Shown piece by piece: positions 32,575 through 41,478 of a stretch of 54,969 nt of DNA. The notes below the pieces were generated by a model, which was not told the DNA's origin, searched no databases, and saw nothing but the letters and a program-made list of their open reading frames with translations. Origin of the DNA: Candidatus Omnitrophota bacterium (GTDB lineage: Bacteria > Omnitrophota > Gorgyraeia > Duberdicusellales > 4484-171); NCBI GenBank assembly GCA_028692655.1, contig JAQUWY010000003.1, positions 1 to 54,969 on the forward strand, in the 5' to 3' direction. A program made the position numbers and the translations under genes. Positions within the stretch are counted from its first letter, which is position 1. The number at the start of each line of letters is the position of its first letter.

Positions 32575-32979
32575 TTAACGTTTGGTCCACTGGAACCTGC
32601 GGCGTGCACCCTTGCGGCCATATTTTTTACGTTCTTTGGCCCTGGGGTCACGAGTCAATAAGTCCTCTCTTCTTAAGACCGTTCTGAGTTGAGGGTTCAA
32701 TTCCACCAAGCATCTGGCAATCCCCAAGCTAACCGCTCCGGCCTGGCCATTTATGCCTCCTCCGGAAACATTCGCCAGAACATCCATTTTACCCTCGAGT
32801 TCGGTTACCACAAAAACTTTCTTGACCTGCATCTCGCTATCTATGGTAGGAAAATATTTTGAGCTTTCTTTACCGTTAACAATAATTTTGCCTTTACCCT
32901 TGGGCATAAGCCTAACCCGGGCAACAGCCTCTTTTCTTCTTCCGGTAGCCATTAGTATTTCTTTTGTTTTTTCCTTCAT
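32575..32979 (-). CDS. rpsI: Ribosomal protein S9
   Basis: The 134-residue protein has TGRRKEAVARVRLMPKGKGKIIVNGK near the start, SGGGINGQAGAVSLGIARCL in the middle, and the basic tail KKYGRKGARRRFQWTKR that reaches into the ribosomal P site. It starts five bases after the rplM stop, the conserved rplM-rpsI pair. Confidence 0.98.
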   Translation of the reverse strand: MKEKTKEILMATGRRKEAVARVRLMPKGKGKIIVNGKESSKYFPTIDSEMQVKKVFVVTELEGKMDVLANVSGGGINGQAGAVSLGIARCLVELNPQLRTVLRREDLLTRDPRAKERKKYGRKGARRRFQWTKR

Positions 32980-32984
32980 AATTA

Positions 32985-33410
32985 TTAAACCTCTATCGTT
33001 GAAGGCTTCTGAGCGGCTTGATCATGGCTGCCTTCAGGGTAAACTTTTAAAGACTTATACATCATCGCTCCCAGGTTGTTTTTAGGCAGCATACCTTTAA
33101 TTGACAGCTGAAGCGCTTTAACCGGATTCTTCTCCATAATAATCTTAAAGCTTGTTTCTTTATGCCCGCTGGGATATCCCGAATATTTAGCGTAGGTTTT
33201 TTTATCCGGCTTGTTAGCCGATAATTTTATATACCTGGCGTTTATGACTACGACCTTGTCACCGCAAAGAAAATTGGGGGTGTAAGTAGGTTTATTTTTG
33301 CCTTGTAGAATACGGGCTATACGTGAAGAAAGCCTGCCTAAAATCTTGTCCTTGGCGTCAATGAGAAGCCACTTTCTCTCTTCCTGATTGAAAAAACGCG
33401 TAGTTTTCAT
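32985..33410 (-). CDS. rplM: Ribosomal protein L13
   Basis: The 141 residues match L13: KWLLIDAKDKILGRLSSRIARILQGKNKPTYTPN, GDKVVVINARYIKLSANK and the C-terminal GMLPKNNLGAMMYKSLKVYPEGSHDQAAQKP. The family start MKTT... fixes the ATG at 33410. CCTCCT stands directly before that ATG instead of a Shine-Dalgarno. The promoter -10 is only seven bases away, so the mRNA may start at the ATG. Confidence 0.98.
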   Translation of the reverse strand: MKTTRFFNQEERKWLLIDAKDKILGRLSSRIARILQGKNKPTYTPNFLCGDKVVVINARYIKLSANKPDKKTYAKYSGYPSGHKETSFKIIMEKNPVKALQLSIKGMLPKNNLGAMMYKSLKVYPEGSHDQAAQKPSTIEV

Positions 33411-33417
33411 AGGAGGT

Positions 33418-33445
33418 TTTATATCATATCCTGAAAAAATGTCAA
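33418..33445 (-). promoter_or_regulatory. Predicted strong promoter of rplM-rpsI
   Basis: On the minus strand TTGACA (33440-33445), 16 bases, then TGA-TATAAA (33418-33423). Seven bases, ACCTCCT, separate the -10 from the rplM ATG. Confidence 0.6.
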
Positions 33446-33463
33446 CAAATAAATATAAAAATC

Positions 33464-34177
33464 TTAAAAATCAACCCCAAAAGCAGGAATATCTATTCTC
33501 CCTTCATACAGGGCTTTACCTGTAATAACACCCCAAAAAAAAGGGCACTTTTGTTTAATCACCTTGAAATCCTCAATAGAAGCAATACCCCCTGAAAGAA
33601 TAATATTCATCTTTTTGAAAGTATCCAGGGTGGCCAAATTTTCACAATTTACCCCCAAAAGAGTGCCATCCCGGGAAATATCGGTATAAATAATCCAGCG
33701 CACGCCTTTAAGTTCTAAATAAGCTACGAAATCTAAAGCGTTAAAATCCGTTTTAGTTTTCCACCCCTCAACGGCAAGGCAGGAATCAAGAACATCTATC
33801 CCTATGGCTATTTTTTCTTTTCCAAATTCTTTGAGAAGTTCATTGAGAAAATCTTCATCGAGAGCCTTAGTCCCTATGATAGCCCTTTTTGCCCCTAAAG
33901 ACAAAATTTCCTCTGCCACACACACATCCCTTATGCCGCCGCCAACCTGGACATCTATATTTACTTTACGGCATATATCTTTTATAATCTCGCGATTGTC
34001 ACCTTCGCCAAAAGCTGCAGATAAATCAACCACGTGCAAGAGCTTTGCCCCCTGAGCCTGCCATTTCTCTGCTACAGCTACCGGATCATCACTGTAAACG
34101 GTAGGCTCTTGCGGCCTGCCCCTTACAAGACGGACTACCTTTTGCTGATATAAATCAATAGCCGGTATAACTAACAT
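33464..34177 (-). CDS. hisA: ProFAR isomerase HisA
   Basis: HisA catalyses the Amadori-type isomerisation of ProFAR in histidine synthesis. The 237-residue barrel begins MLVIPAIDLYQQKVVRLVRGR with catalytic Asp8, has VGGGIRD near residue 79, and TDISRDGTLLGVN with the second catalytic Asp. Last his gene of the local operon; rplM with its own promoter follows. Confidence 0.95.
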   Translation of the reverse strand: MLVIPAIDLYQQKVVRLVRGRPQEPTVYSDDPVAVAEKWQAQGAKLLHVVDLSAAFGEGDNREIIKDICRKVNIDVQVGGGIRDVCVAEEILSLGAKRAIIGTKALDEDFLNELLKEFGKEKIAIGIDVLDSCLAVEGWKTKTDFNALDFVAYLELKGVRWIIYTDISRDGTLLGVNCENLATLDTFKKMNIILSGGIASIEDFKVIKQKCPFFWGVITGKALYEGRIDIPAFGVDF

Positions 34178-34201
34178 ATTTGTGCTCTCAGCCTCCCTGC
34201 C

Positions 34202-34825
34202 TTACGGTAATCTTAAAAAATTATCGAACACTTTAAGCCCTGAAGCCTGGCTTTTTTCTATATGGAATTGCACCGCCCAAATATTTTGTTTAGAGACTGC
34301 ACAGGCAAATTCTGTTCCGTAATCAGTTGAAGCGCTTACTACTTCTTTTTCCTTCGGCTGGCAATAATAGGCGTGGACAAAATAGAAAAAACTTCTATCC
34401 TTGATCCCTTTGAAAATCCCGTTACCTTTATTTTCTGTTTTTTTATCTTTTATCTTCACGCGGTTCCAGCCCATATGAGGAACAGCAAGTGCCCCGCTTG
34501 GAAAACGCTTCACCTTTCCCTTTATCACTCCTAACCCTTTTATCCCGCCAGCCTCCTGGCTCTCTTCAAACAATATCTGCATGCCCAGGCAAATCCCCAG
34601 AAACGAAACGCCTTCGGTAATCCTATTCTTAAGAAGGTTGAAAAGGCGGCGCTTCTTGAGCTCCTTAACTGCCCGGCCAAAATGCCCCACACCGGGAAAG
34701 ATTATCTTATCAGCTTTCTTTATCTTATTTACAGAATCAGTAACGCAGGCCTCATACCCAAGGAAAGAAGCCGCGTTTTTAACGCTTTTTAAATTCCCTA
34801 CGCCGTAATCAACTATCGCTATCAT
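34202..34825 (-). CDS. hisH: Imidazole glycerol phosphate synthase glutaminase subunit
   Basis: HisH supplies ammonia to HisF. The 207 residues have the class I amidotransferase triad: Cys79 in LGICLGMQ, His188 and Glu190 in VQFHIEKSQASG, with Ile where the family usually has Pro. DYGVGNLKSVKNA at the start and PGVGHFG near 44 confirm the assignment. The partner gene hisF is not in the window. Confidence 0.95.
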   Translation of the reverse strand: MIAIVDYGVGNLKSVKNAASFLGYEACVTDSVNKIKKADKIIFPGVGHFGRAVKELKKRRLFNLLKNRITEGVSFLGICLGMQILFEESQEAGGIKGLGVIKGKVKRFPSGALAVPHMGWNRVKIKDKKTENKGNGIFKGIKDRSFFYFVHAYYCQPKEKEVVSASTDYGTEFACAVSKQNIWAVQFHIEKSQASGLKVFDNFLRLP

Positions 34826-34834
34826 AACTTATAT

Positions 34835-34915
34835 TCAAAAATTTATCGAAATGCATAGAAATATGCTACGCGAAACACAGGAGAAATACAATTGCATTCC
34901 TGTATATTTCTATCT
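34835..34915. repeat. Diverged 10-bp-period repeat between hisB and hisH
   Basis: Units such as TAGAAATATG, ACGCGAAACA, GAGAAATACA and TATATTTCTA resemble the TAGAAATACA family at 200-245 and 10009-10050. Parts are self-complementary (CAGGAGAAATAC / GTATATTTC...). The intergenic gap is about 96 bases and holds no gene. Confidence 0.45.
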
Positions 34916-34921
34916 TCACCT

Positions 34922-35539
34922 TTAATCAATTATTCCCTTCGTGGAAGGTATGCCTTTTCTCCGGGGATCAATTTGTGTAGCCTGATCCAGAGCTTTGCCT
35001 AAGGCCTTAAAAAGCGCTTCCAGAATATGATGCAGGTCTCCTTCACCAGATTTTATATTATAAACTAGACTTATTCCGGCATGCTGGATAAAAGCTTCTA
35101 AAAACTCTTCAGCCTGTCTTGCGGTAAAGCCAGTATCATCAAAAGTCTCACTAGCTAAGACCGTATCTACCTTAACTTTATTGGTGTCGGTGATTGCGCG
35201 ATGCAAAGAAGGTCTTCCGGAAATATCAACATTAGCCTCAACCACTACCTTATCCATGGTTGCCGAAAATGACCCATAACGATTAATGCCTGTTTTATCG
35301 CCTAGAGCTTGTTTAAAAGATTTACCTAAAGCTATACCAATATCTTCAATTATATGATGCTGGAGATCCCCTTTTGCTTCTAATTCCAAATCAAACAGGC
35401 CATGGAAAGCAAAAAGTGTCAAAAGGTGGTTAAGTGGTTCTAAACCTGTAGCGACCTTGGTTTTGCCCTGGCCATCAATAGAAAACCGGCCTTTTATATC
35501 TACTTCATTAGTTTTTCTTTCTATAATTGTTTCCCTCAT
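34922..35539 (-). CDS. hisB: Imidazoleglycerol-phosphate dehydratase
   Basis: The 205-residue monofunctional IGPD has the metal-binding motifs LEPLNHLLTLFAFHGLFDLE near residue 32, DLQHHIIEDIGIALG near 60 (an HHxxED motif) and a second GEGDLHHILEALFKALG near 166. The N-terminal phosphatase domain of enteric HisB is absent, as in most bacteria. AAGGAG lies upstream of the ATG. Sits between hisD and hisH. Confidence 0.96.
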   Translation of the reverse strand: MRETIIERKTNEVDIKGRFSIDGQGKTKVATGLEPLNHLLTLFAFHGLFDLELEAKGDLQHHIIEDIGIALGKSFKQALGDKTGINRYGSFSATMDKVVVEANVDISGRPSLHRAITDTNKVKVDTVLASETFDDTGFTARQAEEFLEAFIQHAGISLVYNIKSGEGDLHHILEALFKALGKALDQATQIDPRRKGIPSTKGIID

Positions 35540-35598
35540 AATAATCTCCTTGATACCAATTTTTCTTGGCTACATACCTTACTATACTATCTTCACAT

Positions 35599-36813
35599 TC
35601 ACAATCTAATCTTAACGCTTTCTATATGTTTGACCATGCCTTCTAAACCGGCAATTTTCTCTAAAATTTCAGCCTCTTCTTGTAAAGCTTTCTTGGTATA
35701 ATTTATAACGTGGACTTCCTTTAGAAAATCTTTAACCGAAAGGCAGGAAAAAAATCTGCTGCTTCCTCCGGTAGGAAGCACATGGCTGGGGCCGGCAACA
35801 TAATCGCCCAGCGCAACCGGGCTGTATTCTCCAAGAAATATTGCCCCGGCATTTTTAATCTTTTTCAATAAAGAGGCTGGTTTTTTGGTTAAAATCTCAA
35901 GATGCTCCGGGGCTATACTGTTAACCGCCAGGCATCCGGCTTCCAGGTTTTTTACTCTTAATATAAAGCCGGAAATTTTTCTATTCCTTAAATCTTTGAT
36001 GATTTTACGTGAATTGGTAACTAAAATTCCCAAACCGTTGCTGTGCTCCATCTGTGCTTCCATATCGGCAACAATATGTTCGGGGCTGGCATCTTTCGAG
36101 GCTAAAATAACTACCTCCGAAGGCCCGGCAAGCATATCAATGTCAACTTCTCCGAAAAGCTGCCTTTTAGCCTCAGTAACGAACTCATTACCAGGGCCGA
36201 CTATTTTATCAACTTTCTTAATCGTTTTGGTCCCGTAGGCTAAAGCGGCTATGGCTTGAGCTCCGCCTATACGATATATTTCTTTTATTTTGAGCAATGA
36301 AGCTATGGCAAGAATGAAAGGATTAATACTTTTATCTTTACCGGGAGGAGAAACTAAGACTATTTCTTTAACTCCGGCAACCAAAGCCGGAATAACTGCC
36401 ATATAAACCGAAGAAACCAAAGGAGCCGTACCCGCCGGAACGTATACGCCGACTCTTTCTATAGGCAGATAACGGCTTAACAAAGTCTTACCGTTATCTT
36501 CTTTTATCCGGACAGTTTTAGGTATTTTCTGTTTATAAAATTTAGTTACATTGTCTATTGCAATCTTAAAAGCAGAGATTTTGGAAGAATCAAGTTCATT
36601 AAAAGCTGCACTTATCTCCGATTCACTTATTCTTACATCCCGTAAAGGTACATTTACCTTATCAAATTTTTTAGTATATTCAGCGATAGCGCTATCGCCA
36701 TTGGTTTTAACATCTTCGATGATCTTTTTAACTTTTTCATCGATTTTGTTTTTACGGAGCCTTTTTTCGGCAAGTATTTTTTCTAAGCTTTCTAAATCTC
36801 TTACTACTCTCAT
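35599..36813 (-). CDS. hisD: Histidinol dehydrogenase
   Basis: HisD oxidises histidinol to histidine in two NAD-dependent steps. The 404-residue chain has PVPAGTAPLVSSVYM-type residues (VYVPAGTAPLVSS) near 122, VGPGNEFVTEAKRQLFGEVDIDMLAGPSEV near 205, ADMEAQMEHSNG near 249 and DYVAGPSHVLPTGG near 342 with zinc ligands. Its ATG overlaps the alaS stop by four bases, so the his genes are cotranscribed with alaS. Confidence 0.96.
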   Translation of the reverse strand: MRVVRDLESLEKILAEKRLRKNKIDEKVKKIIEDVKTNGDSAIAEYTKKFDKVNVPLRDVRISESEISAAFNELDSSKISAFKIAIDNVTKFYKQKIPKTVRIKEDNGKTLLSRYLPIERVGVYVPAGTAPLVSSVYMAVIPALVAGVKEIVLVSPPGKDKSINPFILAIASLLKIKEIYRIGGAQAIAALAYGTKTIKKVDKIVGPGNEFVTEAKRQLFGEVDIDMLAGPSEVVILASKDASPEHIVADMEAQMEHSNGLGILVTNSRKIIKDLRNRKISGFILRVKNLEAGCLAVNSIAPEHLEILTKKPASLLKKIKNAGAIFLGEYSPVALGDYVAGPSHVLPTGGSSRFFSCLSVKDFLKEVHVINYTKKALQEEAEILEKIAGLEGMVKHIESVKIRL

Positions 36814-39449
36814 TTTTTTGTAAATTGTTTGAAACAGGCTTCTATTTTTTCTGAAAACCCGCTAATTTCGGTTTCTATTACGCCCTGGACTAAGCTATCC
36901 TTTCCCCCGCCTTTTAGAAACAACTCTTCTTTAAAGTCAAAAACAAATTTTTTACAGCCGAAACCTTTAGCTATTATATCGTTACTTGCCGAACAGAAAA
37001 ACTTATTTTTTCCTTCGACTTTGGTAACAATAAAAATAAACACCGAGCTTAGATGTTTTCTTACCGCATCTGACAAAGCCCGGACAGCAAAAGCTCCCTC
37101 CAGAGAGGAATACTTTTTATTATCAATATAGGCAAGAAAATTCACTCCATTTATATCTTTTTTATTTGAAGCAATAATTTTCTGCGCGGTAAAAAAAGCC
37201 AATTCCACCAGAAGCCTGCTGACATCCTGCTTGCAAGATTTTGTTTCTTCGATAAGTTTTTGTAAGGCAGAGTTTAGATCAGCCGGATTGCACTTAAGAG
37301 TTGCTGCTATTTCTAACTCATTTTCCTGCATTGATTTAAGAAAAGAGTAAGCTTTATAACCAACTAAAGCTTCGATCCTTCTTACGCCGCTGCTTATGGA
37401 AGACTCTGACTCAATGACAAACATACCTGCCTCGGAAGTATTGTCGAGATGCGTTCCGGCACAAAGCTCTTTGCTGTAATCTGAAATCGAAACCACTCTT
37501 ACCTTGCTGCTGTATTTATCTTTAAAAAAAGCCAAAGCCCCTTCTTTTTTTGCCTGTTCATAAGAGAGGTTTTTTTTACATACAGCGCAAGCATCTATTA
37601 TATATCTATTAACCAGATCCTGAACTTTCTGTATTTCCTGGCTGGTTAAAGCCTGAAAATGGGTAAAATCAAAACGGAATTTATCTTCATCAACCAGAGA
37701 GCCTTGCTGAGCTACATGGCCACCCAATACGGTACGCAAAGCCGCCTGGAGAAGATGAGTTGCGGTATGAGCCCGGGCCAGAGCCATTCTTCTCTGTTTA
37801 TCTATAGAAGCCTGGGCTTTAGATATTCCTATTTTCCCTTTTAAAACCTGCCCCTTATGGAGAAATGCATCAGCCACCTTAAAAACTTCCTCGACTTTAA
37901 ACTCTCCGCCCTTAGTCTTTATATATCCGGTATCGGCAAGCTGGCCGCCGCCGGCAGCATAAAAGGGAGTTTCTGATAAAACTATAAGCCCCTGCCGGCC
38001 TTGAGAGATTTCTTTTGCCTCTTTGCCTAAAACAAATATCTTAACAATATCAGTCTTGATGCTATCTTTTTGGTATCCTGAAAACTTAGTCTTTTCCTTT
38101 AAAGAAAGGCCGCCTGTTTTAAAAATATTATCATCAAACATACTGCTGGAGCGGGAGCGTTCACGCTGCTGTTTTAATAAAATCTCAAAGCCTGAATCGT
38201 CAGTGCTAAAACCATTTTCCCGGACTAACTCCTTTATCAAACCCAGAGGCAAGCCATAAGTATCATAAAGATAAAAAACATCATCCGCCGCCAAAACAAT
38301 TTTCCCTGCTTTCTTCAATTTTCCCATGATAACATCTACATAAACCTTTCCGTCTTTAAGCAGGGAAAAATACTTCTTTTCCTCTGCCATTATGATTTTT
38401 GAAATGTCGTTTTTTTTCTGGCTTATTTCCGGATACTGCCCCTTCATGAGCTCAGCAAAAACCTCAGGCAGCCTATATAAAAAGGGCTCCTTATTTCCTA
38501 AACTGCCGCTTTTAAAAAGAGCGTTTTTGATAATCTTCCTGATAACATAGCCTTGTTCTTTATTGGAAGGGAATATCCCATCGCTAATTGCAAAAGTTGC
38601 TGCCCGGGCATGGTCGACAATCGCGTAAAACAAACCCTTGTCTGAATCTCCGGAAGAAGAACTTTTTTTAATGATACTCCTAACTTCTTCAACTACGGGC
38701 GCCAGAATATCTATCTCAAAGTTTGTCCTTTTACCTTGTAAAACACAAGCCATGCGCTCAAGCCCCATACCAGTATCAATATTCTTTTGAGGCAGGGCTA
38801 AAAGATTATCTTTGCCTTTTCTATTAAACTGGGTAAAAACAAGATTCCAGACTTCAACAAACCTGCCGCAACCGCAGTCCGGGTTACAGCTTTTCAAACC
38901 GCAGCCGGAATTGGCACCCTGGTCAAAAAATATCTCAGAACACGGCCCGCAAGGCCCGTCAGGGCCATTGCTGGGAGCATTTGCCGGCCAAAAATTACTT
39001 TTTTCCCCCAATTTTATTATTTTCTCTGCAGGTAAACCTGCATAATCTTTCCAGATTTCGAAAGCCTGAGTGTCTTTCTCGTAAACCGAAACCCACAAAT
39101 CTTTTTCTTTTATGTTTAACTCTCCCGTAACAAAATCCCAGGCAAATTCTATGGCCTCTTTTTTAAAATAGCCGCCAAAAGAAAAGTTACCTAACATTTC
39201 AAAAAAAGTGTGGTGATAAGCGGTCCTGCCGACGTTATCTAAATCTCCTGTGCGCAGGCACTTCTGACAAGATGCTGCCCGAACTATATCCTTCTTTTCT
39301 CCCAAAAAATAAGGCTTGAATTGGTTCATTCCTGCCGAAGTAAAAAGAACCGATTCGTCATCCGGCTTCAAATTATCAGAAGGAAAGATAACGTGCCCTT
39401 TTTTTTTGAAAAATTCTAAAAATTTATCCCGTAATTGATTCGACTTCAT
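36810..39449 (-). CDS. alaS: Alanyl-tRNA synthetase
   Basis: The 879-residue enzyme has the class II catalytic domain (FTSAGMNQFKPYFLG near residue 32, RTAYHHTFFEMLGNFSFGGYF near 74), the editing-domain motifs ARAHTATHLLQAALR near 580 and ELCAGTHLDNTSEAG near 687, and a C-terminal glycine-rich region near the end. The length is complete. It follows recX by three bases and leads into hisD. Confidence 0.97.
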   Translation of the reverse strand: MKSNQLRDKFLEFFKKKGHVIFPSDNLKPDDESVLFTSAGMNQFKPYFLGEKKDIVRAASCQKCLRTGDLDNVGRTAYHHTFFEMLGNFSFGGYFKKEAIEFAWDFVTGELNIKEKDLWVSVYEKDTQAFEIWKDYAGLPAEKIIKLGEKSNFWPANAPSNGPDGPCGPCSEIFFDQGANSGCGLKSCNPDCGCGRFVEVWNLVFTQFNRKGKDNLLALPQKNIDTGMGLERMACVLQGKRTNFEIDILAPVVEEVRSIIKKSSSSGDSDKGLFYAIVDHARAATFAISDGIFPSNKEQGYVIRKIIKNALFKSGSLGNKEPFLYRLPEVFAELMKGQYPEISQKKNDISKIIMAEEKKYFSLLKDGKVYVDVIMGKLKKAGKIVLAADDVFYLYDTYGLPLGLIKELVRENGFSTDDSGFEILLKQQRERSRSSSMFDDNIFKTGGLSLKEKTKFSGYQKDSIKTDIVKIFVLGKEAKEISQGRQGLIVLSETPFYAAGGGQLADTGYIKTKGGEFKVEEVFKVADAFLHKGQVLKGKIGISKAQASIDKQRRMALARAHTATHLLQAALRTVLGGHVAQQGSLVDEDKFRFDFTHFQALTSQEIQKVQDLVNRYIIDACAVCKKNLSYEQAKKEGALAFFKDKYSSKVRVVSISDYSKELCAGTHLDNTSEAGMFVIESESSISSGVRRIEALVGYKAYSFLKSMQENELEIAATLKCNPADLNSALQKLIEETKSCKQDVSRLLVELAFFTAQKIIASNKKDINGVNFLAYIDNKKYSSLEGAFAVRALSDAVRKHLSSVFIFIVTKVEGKNKFFCSASNDIIAKGFGCKKFVFDFKEELFLKGGGKDSLVQGVIETEISGFSEKIEACFKQFTKK

Positions 39450-39452
39450 ACT

Positions 39453-39950
39453 TTAAATATTAATGATTTTTCTGCCTTCCATTTCTTTCATGATGTCCTG
39501 ATAGCTAAACCCCCTGTTAAGCAGGTACCGCAGGATTTTCTGCAACTTTTTTTTTGCCGCGATTTTATCTTTAACCGGCCCTAAGGAAGCGTCCTTTTTA
39601 TCTATTAAACGCTGAATCTGGAAGCTATAATCAACCCCTCGGCCCAGCATCTCAGAGCGAAGCCTGACGTCTACACCCAGCTTGGCCAGATTAAAATCGA
39701 TTTTCCTGGGGCCCCATCCCTTCTGGAGCCCGCTTTCAATAAAGACCCGGCAAAATTCTTTATCGTTTATATAATTATACTGGGATAGATACCTGACTAT
39801 TCTTTTGATAACCGCACTACCGTACTTTTTCTTCTTAAGGCGCGAAATCATTTCATTTTTGCTCCTGAGCCGGTAACGCAGGAGTAAAAAAGAATAGTTT
39901 AAAGCCTTTATGTAATCCGCTTCTTCCGACGGGCCTAACTTACTTTCCAT
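39453..39950 (-). CDS. recX: RecX, RecA regulator
   Basis: RecX binds RecA filaments and limits RecA activity. From ATG 39950 (GAAGG seven bases upstream) the product is about 165 residues. It contains FLLLRYRLRSKNEMISRLKKKKY and YNYINDKEFCRVFIESGLQKGWGPRKIDFNLAKLGV, the three-helix repeats of RecX. A TTG at 39980 would add ten residues. In this window the recA-recX pair is split by an HtrA protease gene. Confidence 0.9.
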   Translation of the reverse strand: MESKLGPSEEADYIKALNYSFLLLRYRLRSKNEMISRLKKKKYGSAVIKRIVRYLSQYNYINDKEFCRVFIESGLQKGWGPRKIDFNLAKLGVDVRLRSEMLGRGVDYSFQIQRLIDKKDASLGPVKDKIAAKKKLQKILRYLLNRGFSYQDIMKEMEGRKIINI

Positions 39951-40008
39951 ATTAACCTTCGCGGATACGTTCCGGGCCAAAAATCCGGATTCAGGTATTT
40001 TTTTAAAT

Positions 40009-41427
40009 TTATTCGTCTTTCAAAACAAAATAGCCTTTGTCGGTTTTTATCAGGCAATCGCCCCTGACTCTGGAAACAGCAGACTTAAAGTCCCTCTCGT
40101 CTTTTATTTTTCTATTCTCAACTTTAAGAATAACCTGGCCTATGGCAATTCCGGTTTTAGCCGCTTGCGTGCCCGGAACAATTCCGGTAACAATAACTCC
40201 CTTATTTATTTTTATCTTAAACTTAAGCTTATTTTCCGCAGACAGATTCTCGACTGATAGCCCCCGGAACATTCCCTGCCCTGAAGTTTCTGTAGTATTT
40301 GGATTAACCGAAGTTTTGGCTTGCGGATCTTTGCCAATAGTCAAATTCAAATTAATAGTCTTGCCTGCCCGAATTACCCTTACTGGAACTTTCTGCCCTA
40401 CTTCGGATGAAGAAACTAAACGAATTAATTCCCGGGTATTTTTTACCTGTCTTTGTCCGAAAGAAAGTATTAAATCGCCTTCTTTCAATCCGCCTTTTTC
40501 AGCCGGAGAATCTTTTAAAACTTTAAGTGCAACTGCCCCTTCCTGCTCTTTAATGCCAAAGTAATTACGTAAATCACTATCTAAATCCCTCACTGTGACA
40601 CCCAGCCAACCATAGCTTATGCTCTCTCCCTTAAGCAGTTTATCCAGAATCTCTTTTGCCTTATTTATCGGCACCGCAAAACCTAAACCATTACGCTCTC
40701 CTGCAGAAGAAACAATCGCGGTATTTATGCCGACAACTTCACCTTTAATATTTACCAGCGGCCCCCCGCTATTACCGGGATTTACCAAAGCCGAAGTCTG
40801 AATAAGGCCGTCGTAGCTTTTTTCTCTCTTACCCAAAGCCGGCAGATAACATTCCAGAGAACTTACCACCCCAAAATTCACCGTAGGCTTGGAGTTGTTT
40901 ACAAAAAACCCAAAGGAATTGCCAACGGCAAAAACCCAGCTGCCAATTTTAAGCTCATCAGAATTGCCAAGTTTTGCCACCGGCAAGCCTTCGGCATTTA
41001 TTTTTATAACCGCCAAGTCACTCCTTTCATCTATACCTTTAACCTGGGCATCATATTCTCTTGAATCATGCAGTTTAACTTTCAATTTGGTTGCCCCCGA
41101 AATTATGTGCTCATTGGTTAAAATATAACCTTCCTTATCTATTATTAAACCGCTCCCTAAGCCTACTCCTTTAACTATGCGGCCGGGATCCTGGCCAAGA
41201 AGCTCCTGGAAAAACACCTCGGAAAACCCTTCTCTTTCCTTTTGGGAAGAAGAAAGCCCGAACTTGCTTTCCAGTTCATCAACGGTCAAGCTGCTTATAG
41301 AGACAACTGCTTTACTTATACCGGAAACAATATCAATAGTAGCTTTTTCCAAATCAGAAAAATTCTGGGCAGAAAGCGGCAGGTAAAAAAGAAAGCTTAC
41401 TATTGCAAATAGAAAAATTCTGGGCAT
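40009..41427 (-). CDS. HtrA/DegQ-type periplasmic serine protease
   Basis: A signal peptide (residues 1-20, ending LSA-QN) precedes a trypsin-like domain with His107 (TNEHIISGA), Asp137 (ERSDLAVIKI) and Ser220 (VNPGNSGGPLV). Two PDZ domains follow, about 270-360 and 385-472. This is the DegP/DegQ/DegS family, which degrades misfolded envelope proteins; which paralogue is unclear. AAAGG lies eight bases before the ATG. It sits between recA and recX, an unusual place. Confidence 0.92.
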   Translation of the reverse strand: MPRIFLFAIVSFLFYLPLSAQNFSDLEKATIDIVSGISKAVVSISSLTVDELESKFGLSSSQKEREGFSEVFFQELLGQDPGRIVKGVGLGSGLIIDKEGYILTNEHIISGATKLKVKLHDSREYDAQVKGIDERSDLAVIKINAEGLPVAKLGNSDELKIGSWVFAVGNSFGFFVNNSKPTVNFGVVSSLECYLPALGKREKSYDGLIQTSALVNPGNSGGPLVNIKGEVVGINTAIVSSAGERNGLGFAVPINKAKEILDKLLKGESISYGWLGVTVRDLDSDLRNYFGIKEQEGAVALKVLKDSPAEKGGLKEGDLILSFGQRQVKNTRELIRLVSSSEVGQKVPVRVIRAGKTINLNLTIGKDPQAKTSVNPNTTETSGQGMFRGLSVENLSAENKLKFKIKINKGVIVTGIVPGTQAAKTGIAIGQVILKVENRKIKDERDFKSAVSRVRGDCLIKTDKGYFVLKDE

Positions 41428-41478
41428 AAAATACCTTTCTATTGAATTCGCAGTTTAAATACTATCCTGAAAATATTT

